Part shown: piece after piece, positions 55,600-64,000 of the stretch
Layout of the letters: each line of letters opens with the position of its first letter
Numbering within the stretch: the stretch's first letter is position 1
Source of the DNA: Nymphaea colorata
Lineage: Eukaryota > Streptophyta > Magnoliopsida > Nymphaeales > Nymphaeaceae
DNA length: 64,000 nucleotides
Reading direction: 5' to 3'
Assembly (NCBI RefSeq): GCF_008831285.2
Contig: NW_022204507.1
Span: 868,001 to 932,000 of the forward strand
The notes under the pieces: generated by a model
Database searches by the model: none
What the model was told of the DNA's origin: nothing
Seen by the model: only the letters and a program-made list of their open reading frames with translations
Made by a program: the position numbers and the translations under genes

Positions 55600-58151
55600 T
55601 CACCATCAAAGTGTATAGTATCATCCTATTCAGAACTAGCATCAGACGAGCCACTCGAGACTTCCTTACCATCAGAATCTAACGGTTCCTCTATAGTCTC
55701 TGCTAAATGAGTTTTCTTTTGGGAATTTAGACATTTTGAAGCTAAGCGACCTAACTCATGACACCTGAAACATCGAATGGTTTGGTCTAAACTACGAGTT
55801 TTAGACTGGGTGTTATAGGATGAACCTGATTGCTCACCTTTACCAGGGGAAGGTGGTACGGGCCTTGACTCGACAGGTTTTGAGGAGCTAGCTCCCCTGG
55901 TTGAAAAACTCGACTTGGGACAGTACGAAGTGTCACCCTTAGATGCTCGGGTTTCATTCTTACGTTTCAAGGTTTCTTATATGTTCATTGCTTAACTGCT
56001 TGCTTGATCTAGAGTATCTACTCTGGCACAATTAAATTCATCAGAAATAGATAGCCAAGACCAGAAACGTAGTTGGTAACCGGTTGACACTTGGTGTCCA
56101 CAATATGGACGCACAGTGACAGTCGATGAAACTCTGTCATGTAATCCGCTACAGATCTCAAGCCTTGACGAAGATTGAGGTATTCCTTGTATGCCCTCTC
56201 AGCATGGTCCGAATGTACAAATTTGGTCTACATCACCCTCTGCATTTCACCCCAATCCTGCATAGGTCACTGACCACATCGCTCATACGATCTCTGCAGC
56301 TCAAACGACCAAGTCTTGGCAAGTCCGTGCAGTCTGGTCGCAGTTAGTGGCACTCTGTGATGCTCCTTCACTTGACGGTAGTCGAAGAAGAACTGGACTG
56401 CATATGCCCAGTCAAAGTACTCCTATGCGTTGAATGCCCAACAAACTCTGGAAGGTCCAACCACACCCCATATCTGGCAGGATGATCTGGACGATCTATG
56501 ATACGCCTGTGTCGATGGTCACCTAGTCCTGTTGGATAAGCGTGCCAAAACTCGTCATCATCTGAACAGGCTGAGTCGCTATCATTCTCGGCTGGTGCAT
56601 GATATCGGTGCGGCTTAATAGAAGGTGGCCTCGGGCAGGTCCGATCTACTAGGGGACCCATCCGCTGACACCTTTGCTGTGGAGCCTAAGGAAGTGGCGG
56701 CTCCATGACTGTACCTGCACAAAGTAGAACTAGATCTAGGGCTTGGGCCACATGGGTAGTTGGATAGGGATATGGGTATGGATTTGGGAATGGGTATGGG
56801 CCGTGAAAAGGATTCACATGTCGATTTGGGGTATGGATTTAAGGATGAGTTTGGATAAAGGTTTGGGTTGGATTGGGTTTGGATCGGGTTTGCTCCTAAA
56901 CTATTTGTCGAACAGAGTAATTTGGATTGGATTCTGGATCAGGTTTTATGGACGGAAGGCTGGATTTGAACTCGATCCATAATCCATAAGAAAATGGGTT
57001 TGGTTTTGACCCACTCTAGGGAACAAAATGGGTGGGTTCCGGGTCCGAGTATGGTCTAGATTGGGCCTTGGGGCGGGTTTGCGGCTAGAATTATAGGTTT
57101 GGATCAGATTAAGGGTCACCATCGGATCCAAACCGGGTTGAGAAGGGACATTTAAGGAGTTTGGGGCGATATGAGTTTGAACCGGTTCCATGACTCGAGT
57201 CGGTTCGAACTGGTCTCAAAAGAGCCCGGCCTGAACCGTCGGGCCTTTCGAGCTCCCTCATGAGAGGGACGGGGTTTCCCCTTTCCACTTCAGCGAGAAA
57301 GGGGAAACCAAGGGCAGAGGGAGGGGCGCCCACCTCCCCCGACCCATAATGATGGTGGGTGAATGGCAGAGGGCGAATCTCCCTCGGTCCATGATCTGCA
57401 GTGGGAGGCAGGGTGATGGGTAGAGGCCGGTCGAATAGAGGCTCCCCCAGGTTTTCCCCCTTTGGTCGAGCGGAGCTACTTGGGACGTCTCTATCTCCAC
57501 CACCGACCGGCGACAGAAACGATGAAGCCCACCGCTCTTCACCTGGTCCACCTGTTGTGATGGGAAGAGTTGTCACCGTCGTCGCTCCCTTCGCTGGACA
57601 AAGCATCATCACCTGCTGACTAGTGGGCAGGGCTGTCGTTTCCACTTCATGATGGAAGGAAGACGCTCCAGACGAATGCAGGGAACTCTGGCAGGAGGTC
57701 TTGATGTCGGATATGGTTTGCCGGCCAGCGATGGAGCTCCGGCAGGACTTCCACCAGATGTAGTTTCCCCCAAAATCTCAATGCCTCTCGCAAGGTGGTT
57801 CTGTGACTGTTCACCTCCTTCAAGTCCCATTGCGCAGAAGTTGGGAACACCATTTGCAGCAGAAAAAGCCTAGTAATTCTCGTTTTATTCGGTGCGTTCT
57901 GCAAAGCTAAGCAGAGCATTCCTCTGACTCCATCAATGTTTCTAGTTATGATAGCAAGATCCTGTCTCATCCGGGTGATTTTAGAGTCATGTTTCGCCAT
58001 TGTTTGCTGTAAGAGTTCTTGATTTTCTTGTTTAGACTGCACGTTTTCTGAAGGATTTTCTTCATTTACTTTGGATGCAAGCCCTGCAAAGTTTTTTTCT
58101 GTAGCAGCAAAGTCGTTTGCCTTTTTTTTCCTTTGCTTCTTTAGCAGCCAT
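55600..58151 (-). pseudogene. gag: Gypsy-2 gag, broken
   Basis: The likely start is ATG at 58151, 38 nt from the 5' LTR. A run of eight T (58122-58129) carries an indel that moves the frame to 58219-57647, whose QSKQENQELLQQTMAKHDSK stretch looks coiled-coil. A low-complexity Gly/Pro-rich part follows (57645-57109). The retrotrans-gag core (EYFDWAYAVQFFFDYRQVKE, about 56420; DHAERAYKEYLNLRQGL) spans about 56420-56000. The zinc knuckle CFRCHELGRLASKC (55772-55731) has Arg where the zinc-binding His should be. Stops at several places inactivate it. Confidence 0.83.
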
Positions 58152-58173
58152 GGCACGACAAGGACGAAGCCTT

Positions 58174-58185
58174 GCTCTGATGCCA
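58174..58185 (-). other. Gypsy-2 primer binding site
   Basis: The minus strand reads TGGCATCAGAGC, 3 nt inside the 5' LTR. It is one base from the initiator-Met-tRNA type TGGTATCAGAGC. Confidence 0.85.
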
Positions 58186-58188
58186 ATT

Positions 58189-58634
58189 TGATGCAAGGCG
58201 AGCCTTGCAGAACAGACAAAAAAAAAAGTATTGAAAGCTAAAACTGTTACGCTAGAGGACAACAAAGGGAAGGATAAAACAACATAAAACAAAAGATAAG
58301 TTTTCTTCATTCGATTTAATGTGTGGACAAAATAAAATCGTCGTCTATTTATATGGACGAGAGTAACAATGGGTCGGGTCCTGAACAAGTGCCCGAATCC
58401 ACACAGACCCACATAGATATCAAATGAACATACTTACAAAATGGATCACAAAATAACATATGTAAATCAAAACTACAATTCAACCCTTGGGCTGCCTTGA
58501 GTATCTGCGCAAAGGCACCTCCTCTCGTGTATGCTCTGGGTCCACAGGGGATCCCACGATTGAAGGCTCATGAACTGCACTAATGCTCAAAGTTGGGACC
58601 TGAGGCGGGAAAGGTCAGGTCCTGCCCTGCATCA
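58189..58634 (-). repeat. Gypsy-2 5' LTR
   Basis: 446 bp, partner of 52017-52484. Most differences cluster in the 58490-58620 part. Confidence 0.93.
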
Positions 58635-58639
58635 GGTTC

Positions 58640-59180
58640 TTTTTAAAAACCAGCTATGTTACTCATATTTGAGAGCTTTTGAGGATATAACCACCATAAA
58701 TTAAACAAAAATCATACCATGCATTTTTATTAGTGACCATCACAAGAGGTAGAGATGCCTTTTTCCTTCCAAAGAGCGAGTACATATTTCTCATCATGTT
58801 GATTTTGATGAAACCTTGTTCTCACTTAATGACTTAGCTGGCCCCCAAAGAGAAATGTCCTCCCAAGCAGATTGTATGTCCTTCTCTGAGATGCTGAATG
58901 ACTCTCCCATAGAGCCCCAATGATTTTTTCAAATACACATGGGTGATAGACCCTCTAGTGAACCAATATTTGATCTATCATCTCCTCCATTAGATCCTAT
59001 TTTCGACCTCTACCACCACCTTCAGCTATACATATACCTGCTCCTTTACCTACCCAATCCATGCACCCGATGATTACTGTTCAAAATAAACTTAATCCTA
59101 AGTGTGTGGTCACTTCTACAACAATTCTCAAAGAGCACCCTCAGTATTCTGTAGCTCTCAAAGATCCTGCAGGTTGCAAG
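58640..59180 (+). pseudogene. Copia-D integrase C-terminal remnant
   Basis: After the nested element the frame resumes FKKPAMLLIFESF, then decays. A spacer rich in Pro and Ser before RT (for example PLPPPSAIHIPAPLP near 58995) fits the variable region between integrase and RT in Copia polyproteins. Stops are frequent. Confidence 0.7.
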
Positions 59181-60610
59181 CTTTGAAAGATGAACTGCTC
59201 TCCAAGATGACAATACATGGACATTGGTTCCAAGAACTTTAAATATGCATGCTAGTCAGTGCATATTTAAATTCATGTTCAAAGTAAATGGGCAACTAGA
59301 ATGGCTCAAAGCTCAACTAGTTGCTCAAAAGTACAATAAAATTTATGGTATTGACTTTCTAGAAACCTTTCTCATGTTGTTGTTCAGTGCTCAATATTGC
59401 CCTTGCTTTCAATTGGCCATTCAAGCAGCTAAACGTCAAAAATGCTTTTCTTAACGCCTACATTCATGAATTAATTTACATTGAACAAGTGGTTGGATTT
59501 AAAGATGTTACTACACTCATCATGCTTGCATATTAAATAGAGTGTTATATGGCCTGAAACAGGCCCCATGCTCTTGGTATGATCGCTTTGCACAATTACT
59601 ATTCTATATGGGCTTTCATGCTAGTATGTCAGATTCACCTTTCTTTGCTCTGTGGTAAGAGAAAATAGTGACTATTCTTTTACTCTATGTCGACAATATT
59701 ATAATAACAAGCAGTTTGACTAAATTTATTTCATTATTTCTCAAAGTTGTTTAATAGTAGTTTGCCATGAGTGATCTCAAGGACCTCATTTATGTTTTGG
59801 GAATATAGGTTCATTGTAATGAAGTTGGACTATTTATGCATCAGTTTAAATATGCCAATGAGATTATCGATCACATACAAATGTAAGCATGCAACCCTAT
59901 GATAACACATGTTGTGAGTAGTTGTGACTAACGTCAAAACTAATGTAACTTTAGACCAGGCATATAATGATCCAATTAAGTACCAAAGCCTTGTTGGAGC
60001 ATTACAATATTTGACTTTAATATGCCCTTTAATATGCCCAATCTTTCATATCCACAAATTTTACATGTCAATTTACACACGCTCCAACACTTAAAAACAT
60101 TTTCAGCTATTGAAGTGCATTATCGGGTATGTTCAAGGGACTTCTCATTATGAGCTTCAAATCAAATCTAAGGATTTTTCTCTATGAGCCTTCTCCAATG
60201 CTGATTGGGATGGATGCCCTAACACATGCCGATCAACATCAGGCTACTGCACTTCCCTTTGGCCTAATTGCATACCTTGGAGATCTAAGAAACAACCTAC
60301 ATTGCCTGCACATCATGCGAAGCTGAATCTAGAGCTCATGTGTGGATACAACTGAATTGACATATTTTCCTTCTTTAGGACATTGGAATTTATTTATCTA
60401 AGCTGCCACTCTTATTATGTGATAATATATTGGCATTAGAGACCACCAACAACCTTGTCTTTGACACTTACATGAAACATTTGGAGCTCGACTATCAGTT
60501 TGTTAGTGAGAAGGTCACCCTTGGGACACTAGAGACTCAATTTGTGTCAACTGATGGGCAGTTCGTTGACTTGTTTACCAAACTTCTCTACCAAAAATGA
60601 CTAAACTTTC
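59180..60610 (+). pseudogene. pol: Copia-D reverse transcriptase and RNase H
   Basis: The RT begins near 59185 and includes LEWLKAQLVAQKYNKIYGID and LYGLKQAPCSWYDRFAQLLF. The catalytic motif at 59686-59697 reads YVDN instead of YVDD. RNase H pieces follow, with CEAESRAHVW near 60318, KHLELDYQFV-type sequence near 60475 and LVDLFTKL-type wording near 60570. Numerous stops and shifts separate them. Confidence 0.85.
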
Positions 60611-60662
60611 TCATGCAACATCTTAGGCTTCAATAGATCCCTACCCTTCAGGTTAGGAGAGA

Positions 60663-61042
60663 TGATAACATAAATATCTCCACCAAATCACGAGACAGTA
60701 AACATCTACATCAAATCACCACATGATAATGCAGAAGATAAGACGATAACACATGGAGATAGCGTCCAGCATAAAGATGGCAACCATTTGAATTGTGCAA
60801 TTACATGAACAAAAAATTAGGAAACAAATCATAGTAAAGGCTGTAAATATGGTGAAATAGATAAGGAGTGTACAATGACAATTTAATTTAAATTTAAATT
60901 GCTATAATTGATCAAGCTTATATATTAAACCTTTTGAGAAAGGAAACCAATCAACGAGAATCTATGATTGAGATCATGGAGATAGGAAACTTTCCAAACC
61001 ATGTTAAATTTCTTTTCTTATTTTGGCCCTTTATTTTTTTCA
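60663..61042 (+). repeat. Copia-D 3' LTR
   Basis: TGATAACATAAATATCTCC through TTTTTTTCA, 380 bp, preceded by purine tract AGGTTAGGAGAGA. Diverged from the 5' LTR by many substitutions and indels. Confidence 0.85.
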
Positions 61043-61065
61043 ACCCAGTCTGATGCTCAGCTTTA

Positions 61066-61521
61066 CGGCCTGTTTGGTTGGAGGGAAAGGAAGGGAAAGG
61101 GAGGGATTGAGCAATCCCTCCTTTGTTTGGTTGGCTAATTAGAAAGGAGGGAAAGGGATGGAAAAGGAGAAAGTCTGTTTGGATGTGAGGGGAGGGAAAG
61201 GAAAGGAAAGGAAAGGGAGAGATTGTGTAGTATAAATCCAATCCCTCCCAAATCGGATGGATTGAGAGGAAAAGGAAAGACCACTAACCATTGTCTTCCT
61301 TTCTACCCACAATACCCGTCCACCCACAGCTGTTTTTTTATCAAAAGGCACGACTATTGCCTCCTTCCCCTCCACCCACAATGTGAGAGAAAGAGACTGA
61401 CGGGAGGATTTGGAGTAGACGGTGAGGCGGAGAGCCCAGATGTCGAAGTAGCCGAACCAGACGGAGGCGAGGTGAAGAGATCCCACCAGCATCAATCACC
61501 ATCCTAGCGCCTCCATTCCCA

Positions 61522-61557
<36 letters not shown>

Positions 61558-62501
61558 TTCTGTCACGTCAAAAGCCACCACCACCTCTGCCTGTAGTCGC
61601 AAAAGATTTGCAGTAAGGACAAAATGGTGACGGTTTACAGAATACCAAACAACAAATTATTATTTTGGGGAAGTTCTTAAACGCATCAACAAAACCCTTT
61701 CCAGGCATCAATGATTTAGGTGCGTCTCTCGAAAAAACCATCAATGCACAGAAATGACTATATTCAACAAGAATCAAACATCTAATTTCACAAGCATATC
61801 TGAAAATAAATGGTTTTCTGGTCTAAATTTATCTTGAATTCTGTCAAGTTTGATCCTCATTTTCATGATTACATTTTTCCAATCAATGGAGGTTTCAAAC
61901 CCATATCGGCTCATGGGTTTCTCTATATTTTTTCTTATAAGTTCAGAGACTCATCGGTGTACCATTACCAAACAATCTAAATCCACAATTACAAACCAGG
62001 AAATTGTTATTATCTGGGAGAATTTTCTCTTGCTCTCAAAATGATCTTAAACGTAACGTTTAGTTGGAAATACAGCCATCACAACAAGGAGAATGGATTT
62101 AGTTGACATTTTAATGGTCCGATCCTTCAAATTATATCCCTAACGCCTTTATTTATCAAGTAGACCTCTAAAATCATGTTTTCTGATGCAATCCCTGTGA
62201 CTACAACCGTGGCAACAACCTTTGTTTGAAACCTTTCATTTTTTTAAACATTTTGACTGTTAGGGGTATTATTGTAAAGTATTATAAATTCTATCATTTC
62301 CCTTCCTTTATGTAGTCCAAACAAACATGATTTTAGTCTTTCCTTTTCCTTTTCTTTCCTTTCTATCCAAACAAGCTTTTTAATCATCTCTTTCCTTTCC
62401 TTTCCATTCCATTCCTTTCCCTCCCCTTTCTCTTCCCTTCCCTTTCCTTTCCCTCCCTTTCCCTTCCTTCCTTTCCCTCCCTTTCCCTCCAACCAAACAA
62501 A
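61066..62501. mobile_element. 1.4-kb foldback element with purine-rich inverted arms
   Basis: The left end reads GGCCTGTTTGGTTGGAGGGA, and the right end reversed reads CTTTGTTTGGTTGGAGGGAA. Inverted arms of about 150-200 bp (61066-61230 and 62290-62501) are made of GGGAAAGGAAAGG-type words. Candidate duplicated target GCTTTA lies at 61060-61065 and 62502-62507. The arms contain secondary copies of TTTGTTTGGTTGG (61122) and TCTGTTTGGATG (61172), so the ends are repetitive. The interior has a (TC)n tract (61524-61554) and no transposase. Superfamily is uncertain. Confidence 0.75.
61524..61554. repeat. (TC)n microsatellite
   Basis: About 31 bp of TC inside the foldback element. Confidence 0.97.
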
Positions 62502-62507
62502 GCTTTA

Positions 62508-63410
62508 GTTTTGTAGCTTAAAAAAGAGGATGAAAAATAATAAACAAAACTGTAATTACTTAAAAGTTCTGGCTGGTATGTTGGGTAAAAAACCAGTCAT
62601 ATTATTCTAAGAAAGGTCACTACACCATTACAAAAAGCTTATGAGAACTAAAAAATTTTCACCGTTGAATTAATGTCAAAGATTTGAAGAAGAGGGAAAG
62701 AAACTTACACGAGTGTTAGACCCTTAATCTTGGATAATGATTCCAGACAGGGTACTGAAAAATTATTTTTATTCAAATCACCTAATTTGATAAAAAAAAG
62801 GAAAAATAATTGGTAAACCTTATTTACGCCAAAAACCATCTAGAATTCACTATCACAGCATATTTATCAGTAGAATGTTACTCTTCGATACCCACATTAT
62901 TCAATAATAAAGATTAGGGAGGATGAAAGTTGGTATTAACTTTTATAAAGAAATTAATTAAAACTGCAATTACTTCCACTTCATTAATGACAACTTAACC
63001 AAATTTGCCTGATGTAGAAGCAAAAATCAACAGAATCAACAATAGAAAAATGTGCTTGTTATGATGTATCAATGGGCTTCAGTCAAAAATCACAAGTTCA
63101 AGTTTAGAACCTACTGCAAATAAACATAAATAATGATTACACAATAGAGGGAAATAAATATAATCAATAAGCATAGCAATTGATGGTAAACAAAAATCAC
63201 AAGGACAAGGTTTAACTATCTCAAGCACACATTGGTATCAATTATCTAGCTATACCACTCCTAGCCTTAGCAGAACTAGCTCATTTAACTAGAATATATA
63301 TATATATATATATATATATAGGTTTTAAAATCTGACCCCAATCAAGTAGCAACTACTAGAGAGAGTTTAAGCAAAATTTAAGAACCACAAAGCCAACAAC
63401 TGAAAGGCAC
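62508..63410. other. Gene-free AT-rich stretch
   Basis: No open frame of note. A (TA)n tract lies at 63294-63320. CACTACACCATTACAAAAAG at about 62619 resembles a CACTA terminus, but its partner end is not visible. Confidence 0.5.
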
Positions 63411-64000
63411 TGAGGCCATTATAACATAGATGATTTTAGTGGCATTCCAAAAACATCATTGAATATATTTTGTGGGGCATAAAATGCCACCAAAAATGCC
63501 ATTGAATGTCGTGACGCTGCTACTAATCAGTGGCATATTTCAAAATGTCATACATGGATATGTTTTGTTGCATTTTATTTTCACCAGTGAAGAGTTTCTA
63601 GTGATGAGAGAGCTATGTCATAGTATATGTTTTGAACATGGCGGCAAAGTCATCAAAGGAGCTTTTAGTGGTCTTGTTGGAGTGCTGGTATTAAACTACT
63701 ATGGCACACTAAAAATCCAATTAAGGAGCTTTCAGTGGCATTCTTTCAATGCTACTATTAGACTACTATGACACACTAAAAATGCCACAATAATTTCTTC
63801 TTTGGCATTCCATCAATGGTTTATGACTTTTCTTTTATGTTGTTAAAACACTTTCAGTGGCTATTACCAAATGTCATTAACTTTTTATGGCTAACTTCTT
63901 GTGCCATTAAAGGTTCTTTAGATACATGAAGAATTAATACTAGACATGTTTAATGGCACATAACTATAAGCCATAATCGACAGTTTATGACAATTTGCAA
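63411..64000 (+). mobile_element. CACTA-like subterminal repeat zone, cut by the window edge
   Basis: The words AGTGGCATT, AATGCCA and GCACACTAAAAAT recur on both strands throughout (for example near 63441, 63484, 63530, 63706, 63733, 63772, 63899 and 63951). Dense, short, degenerate motifs of this kind are typical of the subterminal parts of plant CACTA (En/Spm) elements. No terminal CACTA repeat, target duplication or transposase is visible, and the element may continue past the window. The 99-codon frame at 63472-63771 is probably a by-product. Confidence 0.4.

Larger units (their letters stand above)
52017..58634 (-). mobile_element. Gypsy-2: full-length Ty3/Gypsy element nested in Copia-D
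   Basis: All domains read on the minus strand. The 5' LTR is 58634-58189 and the 3' LTR 52484-52017. The primer site TGGCATCAGAGC (minus, 58185-58174) lies 3 nt inside, and a purine tract CCAGGGAAGAA lies just before the 3' LTR. Order is gag, zinc knuckle, protease, RT, RNase H, integrase. The RNase H-integrase frame is unbroken for 474 codons, but gag, protease and RT carry stops and shifts. Integrase lineage wording (PWEHVSMDFIVG, ISPIFNVSDLFPY) suggests a chromovirus-type element; the clade is not resolved. Confidence 0.94.
52012..58639. repeat. GGTTC target duplications of Gypsy-2
   Basis: GGTTC occurs at 52012-52016 and 58635-58639, directly outside TGATGC and GCATCA termini. Removing the insert and one copy joins the Copia-D integrase frame SPYEVL to FKKPAMLLIFESF, confirming nesting. 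Confidence 0.95.
49891..61042 (+). mobile_element. Copia-D: old Ty1/Copia element split by nested Gypsy-2
   Basis: LTRs lie at 49891-50248 and 60663-61042. The primer site TGGTATTAAAGC directly follows the 5' LTR, and the purine tract AGGTTAGGAGAGA precedes the 3' LTR. Gag, zinc knuckle, protease and integrase occur up to 52016; integrase, RT and RNase H resume at 58640. The putative target duplication is imperfect (ACCTG versus ACCCA). LTRs differ at many positions, gag contains an inverted segment, and pol is full of stops. It is the oldest recognisable LTR element in the window after Gypsy-1, and is related to Copia-C. Confidence 0.9.

Noticed and set aside
56743-57200. Plus-strand frames rich in G, W and M (for example at 56743-56982)
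   Set aside because: They are antisense to the low-complexity gag part of Gypsy-2.
57109-57873. Plus-strand frames opposite Gypsy-2 gag at 57401-57873
   Set aside because: Antisense by-products of the GC-rich gag region, without domain features.
58062-58412. Minus-strand frames beginning MGLCGFGHLFRTRP in both Gypsy-2 LTRs (also 51949-52242)
   Set aside because: They lie in the LTRs in a phase different from pol and occur twice only because LTRs are duplicated; no domain.
62619-62640. CACTA terminus (CACTACACCATTACAAAAAG)
   Set aside because: Only a loose match to CACTA termini, with no partner end or 3-bp duplication in the window.

Overview
This window reads as nuclear DNA of a flowering plant. 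It is AT-rich, almost empty of host genes and built mainly from transposable elements of different ages. The plant assignment rests on the element types (Ty1/Copia elements with initiator-Met-tRNA type primer sites, plant-style Ty3/Gypsy elements, a FAR1/MULE transposase relative, hAT-type MITEs) and on two exons resembling SRFR1, a plant TPR regulator of immunity. The species cannot be named from the sequence.

Layout from left to right. 1-2619: gene-free DNA with dispersed repeats. 2625-8554: structurally complete but coding-dead Copia element (here Copia-A), with 476-bp LTRs and AGGAC target duplications. 8762-9021: two broken SRFR1-like exons just beyond its 3' end. 9022-15100: repeats, a perfect 83-bp tandem duplication, the 3' end of a second Copia on the minus strand (Copia-B, 10921-11430) and a relic of a hAT-type MITE. 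15660-17224: decayed FAR1/FRS-like transposase gene. 17225-21505: simple repeats, a duplicated purine-rich block and an intact 751-bp hAT-type MITE (20387-21137) with an 8-bp target duplication. 21720-27920: dispersed ACCGGT-rich repeats and a diverged segmental duplication. About 28130-28470: LINE fragment on the minus strand.

29004-34938: Copia-C, with GTAAG target duplications, an unusually long open frame in its 5' LTR, and a 932-bp terminal-inverted-repeat element inserted into its pol (32793-33724). 36741-41463: Ty3/Gypsy element on the plus strand (Gypsy-1) with a truncated 5' LTR and a triplicated RNase H segment, followed by a palindromic hairpin. 41600-49890: AT-rich gene-free DNA with hairpins and weak exon-like pieces. 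49891-61042: old Copia-D, a relative of Copia-C, carrying an internal inversion of part of gag. Its integrase region is split by a nested minus-strand Ty3/Gypsy element, Gypsy-2 (52017-58634), with perfect GGTTC target duplications. 61066-62501: 1.4-kb foldback element with purine-rich arms. 62502-64000: gene-free DNA ending in a CACTA-like subterminal repeat zone.

No cooperating set of genes is present. The connections are insertional history: Gypsy-2 is younger than Copia-D, the 932-bp element is younger than Copia-C, and the 751-bp MITE is younger than the purine-rich block it interrupts. No element retains a complete set of intact reading frames. The best-preserved frame is the 474-codon RNase H-integrase frame of Gypsy-2.
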